Assembly (NCBI GenBank): GCA_025331125.1
Contig: JAOALB010000100.1
Span: 157,190 to 221,189 of the forward strand
DNA length: 64,000 bases
Reading direction: 5' to 3'
DNA from: Mycogone perniciosa
Lineage: Eukaryota > Ascomycota > Sordariomycetes > Hypocreales > Hypocreaceae
Shown here: positions 33,563 to 45,579 of the stretch, one piece after another
Layout of the letters: the number at the start of each line of letters is the position of its first letter
How positions within the stretch are numbered: position 1 is the stretch's first letter
Notes under the pieces: model-generated
What the model saw: only the letters and a program-made list of their open reading frames with translations
Told to the model about the DNA's origin: nothing
The model's database searches: none
Translations under genes and position numbers: made by a program

Positions 33563-36439
33563 CTAATACGGCTCGTTGCTTCCCTTTTCCTTTTGCCTGA
33601 GAAGTGTATCCGCAAGCTCATTCCTGCTTTTGAGCGTATCAGGATGCTCAGCCCCTAGCACCTTGATACGCAGCTCCAGCGTCTTCTGATATACTGTCTC
33701 TGCCTGCTCGTACTTCCCTTGGCCATATAGCGCGTTTGCGAGATTATTCCAGCTTGAAAGCGTATCGGGATGCTCAGCCCCAAGCACCTTAATGTTCAGC
33801 TCCAGCGTCTTCTGATATATTGTCTCTGCCTGCTCGTACTTCCCTTGGCTATAAAGCGCGATTGCGAGATTATTCATGCTGCTAAGCGTCTCAGGATGCT
33901 CAGCCCCTAGCACTCTAATATATATTTCCGTCGTCTTCTGGCACATTATCTCTGCCTGCTCGTAGTTCCCTTGGCTATATAGCGCGTCTGCGAGGCTTCC
34001 CCTGCTTGAAAGCGTCTCGGGATGCTCAGCCCCTAGCACATTGATACGCAGCTCCAGCGTCTTCTGATGCATTGTCTCTGCCTGCTTATACTTCCCTTGG
34101 TTATATAGCGAGTTTGCGAGATGATTGCTGCTTAAAAGCGTATCGGGATGCTCAGCCCCGAGCACCTTAATGTTCAGCTCCAGCGTCTTTCGATATATCG
34201 TCTCTGCCTGCTCGTATTTCCTTTGGTTATATAGTATATATGCGAGATTATTTATGCTCTTAAGCGTCTCGGGATGCTCTGCCCCTAGCACTTTAATAGA
34301 CAGCTCCAGCGTCTTCCAATATATTATCTCTGCCTGCTCATAGTTCCCTTGGCTATATAGCGCGTTTGCGAGGCCTTCACTGCTTGAAAGCGTCTCGGGA
34401 TGCTCAGCCCCTAGCACCTTAATACGCAGCTCTAGCGTCTTCTGATGCATTATCTCTGCCTGCTTATACTTCCCTTGGTTATATAGCGTATATGCGAGAT
34501 TATTGCTGCTCTTAAGCGTATCGGGATGCTCAGCCCCGAGCACCTTAATGCGCTGCTCCAGCGTCTTTCGATATATCGTCTCTGCCTGCTCGTATTTCCT
34601 TTGGTTACAAAGCGTAAATGCAAGATTATTGCTGTTCGTAAACGTGTCGGGATGCTCAGCCCCTAGTATCTTGATGCACAGCTCCTGCATCTCCTGATAC
34701 ATTGTCTCCGCCTGGTCGTAGTTCCCTTGGCTATATAGCGCGATAGCGAGGCTTCCCCTGCTTGAAAGCGTCTGGGGATGCTCAGCCCCTAGCATCTTGA
34801 TGCACAGCTCCAGCGTCTTCTGATGCATTGCCTCTGCCTGCTCGTACTTCCCTTGGCTATATAGCGTGTTTGCGAGGGTAGTCTTGCTCTTGAGCGTGTC
34901 GGGATGCTCTGCCCCGAGCACTCTAATATATGCTTCCGTCGTCTTCCGGCACATTGTCTCAGCCTCCTTATACTTCCCCAGAAAGGAGTGGCTCTCGGCT
35001 ACATTCAAGAGAAGCCTCCACTTCGTCAGATCATCGGTTGAATCATCATGGAATTCCAATGCTGCCAGGACATGCGGTAGATATTTTATCCAAACCATCC
35101 TAACCTCGTGCGTTGGCAAGGGAAATACCTCGTCGAGCCTCTGAATCACCGTCGTAGCAATTGCATTCACCTCCCCTTCTGCTGCGAGCCAGTTCCGCAT
35201 CGACAGTCGGACAAGTCTATGCATCTGATATGACTCTTGGCCATCTTGTTCTGTAACGAATGCATATGATTTCAGCACGGCGATGGCCTCACACGCCTCT
35301 AATTCGTCCTTGCCTGGTGGTAGGAGACTTCCTGGAATGTCCTTTTCGGCGAGAAACGACAAAAACCGGAGGTATTGCGCCGCGAGAGGATTGTCCCGGG
35401 AGATGAGGCGGAACGAAATCAGCCATGTAGTGGCAATTGGATTTTGAATGTTTTTATAGCGGCCCTGGTCATTAAAGTCCTTGCTCAGCAGTTCGATCAG
35501 GCGCTTATCACTAGACTGGAAGTAATCGAGGTACTTTGCGACTGTCATCCTCGTCTTTGCCATATATGCAGATGCCTGCTTGATAGCAAGCGGCAGATCG
35601 GCCAGGAGGTCCAGCAATCTCTCTATGCTTTGCGTGTCACTTATCTGATGTGCCGGTAATTTTTTCTGTAATAAATCGACTGCTTCATCCCTTGTCATCT
35701 CCGGCAGATTGATGATGCCGTTCTGATGGATGTCTAGATTTTGTGCGACGTCGCTATTCCGCGTTGTGACCAAGATAGAGCCTCGAAGGCTAAAGGGAAG
35801 AAAGTCAAACAATGGTGTAGCCTGGTTGAAGAGTAGCTCTATGTCATCGGCGTTATCGACAATCAAGAGCCAGTCACTCCTGCTATTGCTAAGGGCTGTC
35901 TTGACGAGCAACTTGACATCGGCCTTGTCCTCATCAATCCCAGGAATCTTGAGCTCTCGGCCGATCTCGCGGAAGGCGTTCTCAAATGTAGTCGCATCCA
36001 CAGCCGGAACCCAGAAGATGGAACAGTCCGGGTGTTCTTTGCGGACCCGGTAGGCCGCCTCCAGCACAATCTGTGTCTTGCCGACCCCACCGAGGCCTTC
36101 GATGGCTGTCCGCTGACAGTCATCTGGGTCTGCCCCAGGTGGTATTCTCTCGAGAACCTGGTTCAAGGTCGCCTGACGACCAACGAAGTCCCTGTTACGG
36201 CCTAACGGGACGACCCAATGGGGCACATTATGCTCGTTGGCGGGAGAGTCGCGCTTCACATCGGTCCCGTAATGGTGAATGTTGTACTCGTAGGTGTTTC
36301 CAACCTGGACATGTCCCTGCCCCTCTGCCCGTATAGCTTCAACAACATTATTCGTGCTCGGGGCACCGGAGGTTTGGCCGTCGGTCCTCAATCGAACCAG
36401 CATACACTCAAGATTTGTGAGTTCGTGTGGTTTCGCCAT
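33563..36439 (-). CDS. NLR-like NB-ARC protein with 11 TPRs and RHIM-like N terminus
   Basis: An intact single-exon 958-residue protein. Residues 1-60 carry a glycine-rich motif with a VQVG core (44-47) followed by Asn and Tyr. NB-ARC spans about 80-400 with P-loop GLGGVGKT (115-122), Walker B WLLIVDNAD (190-198), sensor VTTRNSD and the GLPL-like LPLAIKQA. A winged-helix-like region ends in MHRLVRLSMR, the MHD-like position. Residues 488-949 are eleven 42-residue tetratricopeptide repeats. Such STAND ATPases work as intracellular receptors: repeats bind a ligand, NB-ARC oligomerises and the N terminus triggers an effector, often cell death in fungi. The order motif-NB-ARC-TPR recalls fungal NLRs with amyloid-signalling N termini. 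No HELLP-like effector partner is recognisable in this window. Confidence 0.9.
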   Translation of the reverse strand: MAKPHELTNLECMLVRLRTDGQTSGAPSTNNVVEAIRAEGQGHVQVGNTYEYNIHHYGTDVKRDSPANEHNVPHWVVPLGRNRDFVGRQATLNQVLERIPPGADPDDCQRTAIEGLGGVGKTQIVLEAAYRVRKEHPDCSIFWVPAVDATTFENAFREIGRELKIPGIDEDKADVKLLVKTALSNSRSDWLLIVDNADDIELLFNQATPLFDFLPFSLRGSILVTTRNSDVAQNLDIHQNGIINLPEMTRDEAVDLLQKKLPAHQISDTQSIERLLDLLADLPLAIKQASAYMAKTRMTVAKYLDYFQSSDKRLIELLSKDFNDQGRYKNIQNPIATTWLISFRLISRDNPLAAQYLRFLSFLAEKDIPGSLLPPGKDELEACEAIAVLKSYAFVTEQDGQESYQMHRLVRLSMRNWLAAEGEVNAIATTVIQRLDEVFPLPTHEVRMVWIKYLPHVLAALEFHDDSTDDLTKWRLLLNVAESHSFLGKYKEAETMCRKTTEAYIRVLGAEHPDTLKSKTTLANTLYSQGKYEQAEAMHQKTLELCIKMLGAEHPQTLSSRGSLAIALYSQGNYDQAETMYQEMQELCIKILGAEHPDTFTNSNNLAFTLCNQRKYEQAETIYRKTLEQRIKVLGAEHPDTLKSSNNLAYTLYNQGKYKQAEIMHQKTLELRIKVLGAEHPETLSSSEGLANALYSQGNYEQAEIIYWKTLELSIKVLGAEHPETLKSINNLAYILYNQRKYEQAETIYRKTLELNIKVLGAEHPDTLLSSNHLANSLYNQGKYKQAETMHQKTLELRINVLGAEHPETLSSRGSLADALYSQGNYEQAEIMCQKTTEIYIRVLGAEHPETLSSMNNLAIALYSQGKYEQAETIYQKTLELNIKVLGAEHPDTLSSWNNLANALYGQGKYEQAETVYQKTLELRIKVLGAEHPDTLKSRNELADTLLRQKEKGSNEPY
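33593..34978 (-). repeat. eleven 126-nt TPR units
   Basis: Eleven in-frame 42-codon units, each built on the pattern GKYEQAETxYxKTLELxI then KVLGAEHPxTL. Units 2-4, 5-7 and 8-10 form three copies of a 378-nt higher-order block. The high similarity makes this stretch prone to unequal recombination and assembly collapse. Confidence 0.9.
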
Positions 36440-37072
36440 GCCTAGGGCCTGCGTGTCACCCCGAGAGGTGCGTGGAATCAGAAAACGACTTGAAGGTCTC
36501 TTGTTGAAATCCGGTGCAACAGTTTAGGTTTGCTCAGGCCAGCGATGAAGATGTCTGGTTGCAGAGGGTTTGGCAAGCAGTGTAGTTGCTTTGCGTCGGT
36601 CCAAGGCATCTACATCAAGGCGTATAAATGTAATATGTGATGAGTTGCAAGCATCTCAGGGGTAAAAGAGGGCTAGGAACAGTTGGGCAGTCAAGTGCGG
36701 GGGAACCACTGGAACGCCCTAGCCGTTAGTTACAGGCAGGACGAGTAGTCAGGCACTGGCGCTAAAGTGCTGGCCATCCATATGGATATCTTGATAGCTT
36801 CATCCCAGACCTCTTCTTCCATCCGTGTCCATATGGCATCATCATCATTCATAATCTGACCCGAAATGCTCGGCTAGACTACTTCATCGGAAAAGAAAGT
36901 CACCAGTGCAGTTGGGTCCAAAAAATACCCATAGTGTCCATCGAAGCTATTTGATGCTAGTACTCCGTATTTAATAGATGCTTCCTCTATACTTCTGGCA
37001 CGCGAACGTTTTGCATCATTAATGACCAACCAGATTGTACGCAGACATAGAATCCCCGGACTAACCTTGATA
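36440..37072. other. intergenic
   Basis: About 630 bp, presumably the promoter of the NLR-like gene and the 3' end of VPS11. A TACTCCGTA word lies at about 36961. No gene seen. Confidence 0.5.
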
Positions 37073-40000
37073 TCAAACTGTCTCCGGATTCTGCACATCC
37101 ATAACCCCCCGCGAGAACCACTCCGCAATTGTCGAAAACCGATCGTCGCTGCGCTCCAGATCTCCCTTGAATAAATCATGTCTCTCTGCTCTCTCTTTCT
37201 GCCCCTCCCTCATCTTCCGGATCACGTCGTTCTCACCCGCGCACTTCGGACACTCTACTTCATCCTCACTGCCACCGCCACGGAGACATCGCTGATGGAA
37301 GCTGTGCTTGCAGAGGAAGTGCACCGCAGGGAGGTCCAGGCCTTGACCGCAGTCGGAGCAGCGCGTCGCCTGGAAAACAGCGGGCTTCGTGCTGAGGTCT
37401 GCCAACTCAGTTCGCCGCTTTTCGGTATCGGTGCGGAGTGTGGATATCCGATGGCGATTTGAGGCAATCTCCTTGCGCTCGCGTGTAATCGTATCTTGCA
37501 GGTATGGCTTAATCATGCCCATAGTCGCCACGCCACCACCGGATGGCTGTCCTACTAAAGTTTGGACGACTTGCAAAGGAGCCATGAGTCCGTCCTTGTC
37601 AATCTTGGCGAGAACCGCTGCCAATTCATCTGGCCCAGCTTCTTCCAGCACCCTAGGATCAGATGTAAGATACGCCAATGCTGCGGGATACAGCTGAGGC
37701 TCCTCAGGTCCATACTTCCTTAGTGCCTTCATCGCCCCTCGAGTGTCCTTCGCAGATGTGTAGGATCTGAAAATGTCGGACAGTAAGCCGGCCTGTTCCT
37801 TGACCAAAACGGTGCCATCTTGGAAATTGGATAGGTGTGATAGTAGCAGCACATTCGAGCTCTCCATAGGAACATGCTCTCCCTCGATGAGTTTCTTTGC
37901 TTTAGCCTCCCATTCCTCCTTGTGCTGACTTCCCTTTTTCTCGTTTGATTTGTACAGATACATCTCAAACAAAGTTGTATATAGGTCGGTACTGTGAGCT
38001 GCCTTCAGGTCATTCTCTTCAAGGCATGCCTCAAGGAACACGATAAACTCATCAGGGTGGTCAATGAAGGATGAAAATGCTGTTCGAGGCGGTGGAGGGG
38101 TATATTTTGGCGGAGGTTCATCGTCATCATTGATAACAGGTGCTGCGTCTGCCGGGGCTATTCCTGGACTTGCGGCCGGGGTAGCGGTCATATATGATGG
38201 CAGAGCAAGAAGGTTGGTGAGGTTTTGCACAGCACTCGCGGCTCCAGCAGTAAACCCGCTGTTTGCGACCACTTCCGCATTTTCCACGGGTATCACCGTG
38301 CGCCGAGGCCTGTAGTTCCCTGTGTAATAATCCACATAGAGCTTCGTGGCGTTCTTGGGACAGTTCTCGATCAGGACTCGGGCATATCTTTGTAGACACG
38401 GATACGCCTAAGACTGTTAGCTATGGACATGGGCTTAACAGCACGGGGTACGAACAATCTCCGGGTCTTGGTGCCAGATGTAGTCCAGCGCGTCTTCATA
38501 ACTTTTCGAGTCCTCGATCAGAATATCCACCACAAGCTCAGTCTCGCCGTGCTTTTTGGCAAGATACGCAGCCTGCTGGTAGTATCCACCTTGACGGCAC
38601 ATGGCAATGGCAGTGTCTAAGTCGAACTTGAGATCTCCTGGAGACATAATAAACTTCTCCAGCTTGTTTATATCCTTGAGTTTTGCATAGCAGTTGAGCA
38701 GTAGCGTCGTGTGATCGGCCGTGGCCCTTCTATGCTCATGCAGTTGTTCCAAGTATTGGATGAGATTATGTATTCGTTGTGTGTCGAGGAACTGGTCCGT
38801 CAGCAATACTCCAATCACCTGTATGAATGAAAACATACCTTTCGAATGACCTGTGATGGCTCGGTGGCATCGATCGCCCGTATGTACTGGAGCATAGCAC
38901 CGTCGTAGTCCGACTTTTGGTACAAATGATCACCAAATCGGCGGTATATCAGGCTTTGCTGCTCACTGCTCATATTCGAGTTCTGGGCCAGCTCAACAGC
39001 AAGCGGAAACATGTTCCGCTGGTAGAGCATCTCCAAACGCTGCTGAAGTGCTTTCTCGTGATATTGATAGACCTAAGAAGTTAGCAGGTAATCTACAACA
39101 GAGGAGGAGGCGCCTACCTTGCCCTCTTCTGTGACTGTAAACAAATCGCCCCAAACTTCAAAGATGAAACGAACTGGAGATATGAGTGTCTCAGTGTGAC
39201 CAATTACTCGTAGGTCCGTCTCTAATAGGATAAATGTTGATGAATTGAAGAGGCTGTCTGAGGTCGCGGTACCAAATCGTCGCCTCATAGCATCGGGATC
39301 TCTGGTGTTACCCCCCGAAGGAGGGCCCGCCAGTGCAATGTAGTCGTTGTATATCGATATTAGTCGTTTTGGTGATTCGTAGGCCCGAGGAGGACCTCGC
39401 CCGTCCAGCCTGTACGTGTAGATGGCGTCGTCTCTAGCCACTACCACATCACCGGTCTTGGTATCGAGAGTCATGCAGCCTGCCGCACATCCAGAGTCCT
39501 CAATCGTCTTTGGCGGTAACCCTTGCCCCCTCTTTGACAGTCCAAGCCTTAAAATCCTCGATGTGGTAGAGACGAATAGTGTTGTTGAGCTATCATGCGT
39601 CGCTAGTTGGACGCCAGTTATCGGTTCTTCCGACTCGTATACGATGCGTTGTTTCGTTCCCAGGTCATGAACAAGGTCGCCTCGGATCACTGTGACAGCA
39701 CCGTTCGCGAAGCCGACAGCAATCTGCGTGAGATCATCAAGCGCGGTGAAGGCAGATATCTTTCGTCAAGTCAGCAGCATTTCCCAGACTGACAGACAAT
39801 GTACTTTGGAAACATACCGGAAACTGTCGTCTCCCATTGATGATTGTCAACGTGCTCAGGCAAGTCGGCATGTTCGTCTTCTTAACCAACTTATCCAAGG
39901 CCCAAGCCTTCAACACCGGCTCGCTGCTCATGTCCTCCTGCTAGCAGTCAGCACCCTATCCAAGGCCCCAAACCAACAACAACAATTCCGTATAGTCCGT

Positions 40001-40375
40001 GCGGCTCCAAACGTCTCAAGGACTCACCGCAACCGTTACCAGCAAGCTCGTTCCCTCCACCTGACGCATGTGCGTTATCCGACCCGTCTCATGCGCCTGG
40101 AACTTCCGAGCCACCTTCCAGCTCTTCCCAATGATGCTGACCCATCCATCGTTCGACCCGATAAACAGGCTGTCGGAGCCTGCGCAGACGCTGGATATCT
40201 CGTTGCTCTCGAAAAGCTGGTGGGTCTCTTCGTCAGGCAGAGAGACCTGCGAGACGTCGAAGAAGTCAAACGACTTCCACTGTAGATTGCGTTAGCCCGC
40301 ATATATATGAGGCGGGTTGAAGCTCTAGAGGGCTTAGAATCCGAGCAATGCTGGTTCACGTACCGAGATGGCCAT
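37073..40375 (-). CDS. VPS11: VPS11 (PEP5), HOPS/CORVET core subunit
   Basis: Seven exons: 40375-40364, 40279-40028, 39937-39818, 39759-39118, 39072-38839, 38791-38456 and 38407-37073, giving 976 residues. The first exon is only four codons (MAIS). The order is an N-terminal beta-propeller-like region, a clathrin-type helical repeat with ADHTTLLLNCYAKLKD, a disordered acidic/Pro segment, and a C-terminal RING-type zinc site with CSDCGQGL, HFLCKHSFHQRC and CPKC. VPS11 is a core subunit of HOPS and CORVET, which tether membranes for fusion at vacuole and endosome. The sixth donor is a weak GTTCGT, chosen because it joins PEI to AYPCLQ as in other Vps11 proteins. Exon 3 has a tandem TAG-CAG acceptor. 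Confidence 0.93.
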
Positions 40376-40887
40376 TCTGTCGCATTGGAGAGGCGGCGGT
40401 TGGGGAATCGTTGGAGCTGTTGGCGCGCGATGACGATGGCGGGACAATGGCTGGAGCTTTAGGTGGAACTCCCAGGTTGTCACACTACGAGTACGAAGTA
40501 CCTAAGGTACTTACTGCTTAGCCTGGGGGCGCCACAGTGGCTAGTCATTTACCCCCTACGAGTACTTGCATGCCTGTATGCCTCGGCCTTGGGCAAGTAA
40601 TGTAAGTTAGGTGTCTTTGAACTTCAGCGAAACATTTCAATGTCATGCAATACTTTGAATAAACACACAGAATTTGATGCGTAACAATATTACTCGCAAT
40701 TGTCATAGGTTCAAGGGTATCACGTATGCCGATATAGAAGCCTCCACCCCATGAAGTCCTCCCAACCAGCCCAATCCTTCATATTAGCCCACCCATATAA
40801 ACAGAAACCAGTCAATACCTGCCTCTCCTAGAACACCTATATGAAAACAACAGAAAACATGAGCCATTACGTAGTGCAATTCCAATT
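40376..40887. other. intergenic
   Basis: About 510 bp between two minus-strand genes, with GTACGAAGTAC and GGTACTTAC-type words at about 40490-40515 in the VPS11 promoter. No gene seen. Confidence 0.55.
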
Positions 40888-42059
40888 TCAATCCTCCCTT
40901 GCTGCTACTGCCACCGAGCCTTCGTAGGATACCTCGCGAGGACTAGCCAGTGCAACGCTGCCGCTAATACTGTCGGGTCTTCCATGTCCGAAGCGGCCGC
41001 TTCTAACACTGGCACCATCACCATGTTTTGTGTAGAGGCTGTTTCGCTCACTGGGGATGGCTGGTGCTACTCCAGTGGCAGAATAGATGCTGTTCCGCTC
41101 GGGACCGAGCCTCGAGGTGTTGTGCATGTTAGACGTGGGTGTCATTCCGGTGTCAATGTTGGCGCTGAGGATACTGAGCGGCAGACTTTCCCGACTGCCA
41201 CCCCACAGTGACGATGGGGCGAGGGCGCGAACGGATGCATCTGTATCCATCGACCGACGACGGCGCCGCTTGCTCGACGAGGCCAGAGTCAAAATGGACG
41301 CGTCATCAGTCAGGAGGTTGTTGGCAGTGGCGGTTGTATATGTGGTCGGGTGGCTGTTCGGAGTCAGATATGCGGGAATAGCCGAGGCCGGAGTAGTCGT
41401 CGGGAACGGTTGACTGAACTGGATCGACTGGGAGTTGCTGTGTGTCGGTGCAACCGGGTGGTGCCCTCCGTTCACGGCGAGCGATTGGATGGTTGTCAAA
41501 GTCGTCGCCAGCGACCGGACGGAGGGCGCAGGGCTTGAGAAAGTGCTATCGCACCCTCTTCTGGAATCATGGCCTCCACCCATTGTGCGACTTGTGCCAG
41601 TTACAGAGCTCGGTGCGTGACTCCGCGGTGCCTCGATCTCTGTCGATGCAGTCCCTGCCATGCTCCGACCACCCGCTGTCGGCGGCGCATGGCCATCCAT
41701 CGAGTAGCGCACTGGCTGTTCCAAAGATATCATGCTGCCGCTGTTGTGTGGTGCTGTGAAGGAAAATGAGCCCTCGCCATTGGGGCGGCCGTGGCCGATG
41801 TAGCCCGATTGCGGGTATGGGTTATTGAGCTTGGGGCCGCGCCTGATCTTCGTGTATCGCTTGTGCCGTTCACCTCGTTCACCATCAGAGGATGATTTGA
41901 AGTTGGTGAGTTTTTTGACCCATGTTGAAAAGTGTCTTCGCCGATGCGCCTGGCGGTCTGGAGGGGGGTTAGCTTGGACATGGCGGATTCAAGACTGAGG
42001 ATAGGGGAGAGCGTAAGATCCCTACCATGTGTCTCGGGGATAAAGTCAGTCGTCGCCAT
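40888..42059 (-). CDS. conserved fungal basic/Ser-rich protein of unknown function
   Basis: Two exons, 42059-42026 and 41957-40888, flank a 68-nt intron (GTAGGG...CTAAC...CAG) and give 367 residues. The splice restores a strongly coding N terminus: MATTDFIPETHDRQ, then a basic HRRRHFSTWVKKLTNF block, RHKRYTKIRRGPKLNNPYPQ and SGYIGHGRPNGEGSFSF. The rest is Ser/Thr/Pro-rich with an SSSKRRRRRS nuclear-localisation-like cluster. I know no domain in it; the conserved-looking part is the N-terminal basic region. A membrane helix and a signal peptide are absent. It is transcribed divergently from MLH3 about 750 bp away. Confidence 0.75.
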
Positions 42060-42812
42060 GAAGCCTGGGGAAGTTGTTTCTCTGCAGGACAGTTCGAAAG
42101 TAGGCGAGGCGACAACAGAGGATGACGCTGGTTGACAGCGTCGGGTATGAAGCGCCTTGTCAGCAGACGAACAAAGGTGTGAGGGCGCGATGGAATGCAA
42201 GCCGGAAGACGCGGCGGTTCGCAGAGATTCCCGACTGCCCGAGAAAGGAGAGACACGCTAATCAAATTGGTGCTGGTGAGAGACTGATCGATACCCGCAA
42301 GGGCATCCTGGTAGTAGTAGTGGTAGTACTGCAGCGCAAAGAGGCGAAATAATAATAGCACACGTATGGAGAGTAGCGTCTGGCTTGGGGATGGATGACA
42401 CCCGATGCGAGCAGGGGCACGTCACGTGACGTAAGGGAGGGAGTTATGTAACGACAGTTAGCAGCCGCCAGCGGCAGATATTGCGCTTTAGCTAGTATAG
42501 CTACGAAGAAAAGGGTAGAAAGAATTTCAAATGTGAACAGGATCTTTAACTAAGGATGAGGTCCTTTCATGATAGTACTACGAGTACTTCGTAAAGGCGT
42601 GTCAGAATGACCAGACACCACTGACACCATCCCACGTTGGGACCCTGACAATGGTGGCGCTAACGGCCTATCGATACTGCCCCCAGCTTCCAGAGCTGAA
42701 CATCACGTCACAGCCATTAATCAACCATTCACAGACACACTCTCTTCTTTTCTCCTTCTCCCCTTCTCCCACCGCCTTTCTCCCAACCACGCATGATGAG
42801 GCATCATGTGCC
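42060..42812. other. divergent promoter region with MLH3
   Basis: About 750 bp between divergent genes. It contains an ACGAGTACTTCGTA word near 42580 and pyrimidine-rich sequence just before the MLH3 ATG. No gene seen. Confidence 0.55.
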
Positions 42813-45579
42813 ATGTCCATCAGGCAGCTTCCAGAGGATGTGGTCGGCAAAATCAGGTCCTCAGCAGCGATTACGTCCCTGAATGGTGTGGTGTGTGGGT
42901 TGCTGAAGAACTCTCTTGATGCCGGCGCCACCAAGGTCTGCATCTCCATCAACTATGGCCGAGGAAACTGCACTGTAGAGGACAACGGTCTGGGCATATG
43001 CCCTAGTGAGTTTGCAGAAGATGGGGGGCTAGGAAAGCCTTATTGTATGAAAACTGGTTCCGTGTGACTACAGTTGCCCTACTAACCCATGATGTCAAGA
43101 TACCTCCAAGTTTCCACCGAGTGCTCATATTCATGGCAAGCATGGTAATTTCCTTGCCTCATTGGCAATTCTTTCGCTGGTAACGGTAACCTCGCACCAC
43201 CATCGCTACAACTCTCACGGCTCCATCTCTATCCACCATGGCCAGGTCCTGAAAAGACAAAATCCTTCTCCTCCTAGTGAGAGGTTTGAAAGCTTCGACC
43301 ATGGGACGCGGGTCGCTGTATATGACCTGTTCAGTTCACTGCCAGTACGAGTCAAGCACCGTGCCACTGTCTTCTCCGATCGCTCAGGCCTTGACAAAGA
43401 ATGGGGGCGTCTGATCCGTGATGTTGCGGCTATCCTTCTTGCCTGGCCATCCGATGTCTCCGTTTCCTTGCGGGAAACCAAAGAGCAGCGCGAATTGCGC
43501 CTAAAGTCGCCAGAAAATACAGACGTTGTTGCCCGTGTCTCGAGGCTATTTACCCAAGCATCCCTGGCAGACTCTTGTGACGCCGAATCTTGGGTCCCAA
43601 TATCAGCATCATCTGGACACATCACCCTCAAAGGTTGCATTTCAATGACTCCGGTGGCAACGCGCAGGTCTCAGTTTATCAGCCTCGGTCTTTCACCAAT
43701 CTCGAATGATTACGGAAATAACGTGCTCTATGAAGAAGTCAACAAGGTCTTCAAGAATTCTAGCTTTGGAATCATCGAGAACAGCGATGAGGGCAAAGGG
43801 CGCAATGGCGGTATCAATCCAGCAACGTCATCGAAGCTACGAAAGGGAGTGGATCGCTGGCCCATGTTCTATTTCCGGATACTTCTCAACGGCTCCCACA
43901 ACATTTTCGACATAGACGATGTTTTTAGCCAGTCACAGAGAGATCTCGATGGAATTCTCAACTTGTTGAGAGCTGTGTCATACGGGTTTCTGAAAAAGCA
44001 CCATATGCGCCCTCACAAGATTCAACTAGCGTCAGACAAGTCCCCATTTTCAACTGCTACAACCCGCCGCTCAAGTCAAGCGTCTAAGAGGCGCCAGGGC
44101 TTGTCAGGCAGCAAGCCATCCTCGTCTCGTGTTTTACCAAGGGATGCAATGTCACGGTCTGATAGCCCGTTCGATGACTGGAATCGAATGAAAGTCGGGC
44201 TGCGAACAGAGTCCCCGTCTGCAAAGGCTAATACTGAGTCCAAACCTAATAACGGCCCTGAAGTTACAGCAAAAAGGCAAAGGCTGATTGGTGAAGGAGG
44301 TAAACTTCTTCGCAAACCGTTTGACTTAGTTCCACTCAGCTTAAGTGTAAGACCTGAAATAGAGACTGGGCGTGGGGAAGAAGGAAGGATTTCCAACCTC
44401 CCTGATTGTACGATGGGAAGAGTGGGAGATGTTGTGATGAAAAGTGGTGAATGCTTGGGCACGGGGTTAGCGGGCACTGCCAAGAGGCGCAAACTCGGGG
44501 AGAAACCGAAGGCCGAACCAAGCGAATGGCTCCAGAACGTCCTGCGATCATGGAATAACCCCATTTTCGAGACGGCACGGTTATCCCTTCCACGAGTCAA
44601 TGACGATGCTCCCGCCATAGGGACAAGTAACGGTCTACATCAATGCCGCACTCACGAAGACGGTGGAGTCAGATTTGAGGCCGCGTCAATAAGCTTGCAT
44701 GGCCGTGTGTCGAGATCGGCTCTTTTTGAGGCAGAGGTTATCTCACAGGTTGACCGCAAGTTCATCCTCATGAAATTACCATTGCGCAGCATGAAGATGG
44801 ATCAGGAGACCGGTAAATCATGTGCCTTGGTTATGCTTGATCAGCACGCTGCGGATGAGCGATGTCGCTTGGAAGACTTGATGGCTGGGTATTTTAAAGA
44901 AGACGCTAGCACGAGACTTCTGATGGCCATCGTCGAGGCACTTGAGCGACCACTTGTATTCGAAGTCTCGGGGCGTGAAGGTGATTTGCTTCAGCAGTAT
45001 CAAGATCATCTGGAGGCTTGGGGCATTGTATACAAGCTGCAAACTCCTGGACTGAGAAAGAAGAGTGAAGACGGTTGCAAGGTGACTGTAACGGCCCTCC
45101 CACCGAGCATCCTAGAGCGCTGTCGTGGTGAGCCGCGGCTGCTGGTTGAGTTGATGCGCAATGAGGCCTGGAAACTCAACGACGAGGGCACCATCCCTCC
45201 TCAACCCCAAAGCGCGGGAAACGCTACCAGCAACGCTTACACAGCCAACTTTCACGGCTGTCCCAGAGGCATCCTCGAGCTCCTCCACTCTAGATCCTGT
45301 CGAAGTATGTTTCTCGCATGTTTTGTTACCCGTTTGCGCAACCCTTGCTAACAAATCACGACAGGTGCCATCATGTTCAACGATGTCCTCACCAAGGAAG
45401 AGTGCGAGCGGCTTGTAGGACGACTTGCGCGGTGCGCGTTCCCTTTTCAGTGCGCGCATGGGCGGCCCAGTATGGTGCCGTTGGTTGACCTTGGATCAGG
45501 CTGCCGAATTGGGGGCTGGGATGAGGGAAGAGGGACGGGTAGAGAGATGAGTACATGGAAGAGATGGAAGGATGGATGA
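42813..45579 (+). CDS. MLH3: MutL homologue MLH3
   Basis: Three exons (42813-43044, 43100-45304, 45365-45579) give 883 residues. The N-terminal GHKL ATPase has ITSLNGVVCGLLKNSLDAGAT and DNGLGICPSEFAEDGG, then the HGKHGNFLASLA lid region. A long poorly conserved linker follows. The C-terminal domain carries the endonuclease metal motif DQHAADERCRLE (from Asp658), and late motifs SCRSAIMFNDVL and FQCAHGRPSMVPL, the latter two needed for the zinc site. MLH3 pairs with MLH1 to cut DNA in meiotic crossover formation and in mismatch repair. Both splices are supported by conserved sequence running across them. The 3' end converges with the LicD gene. Confidence 0.94.
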
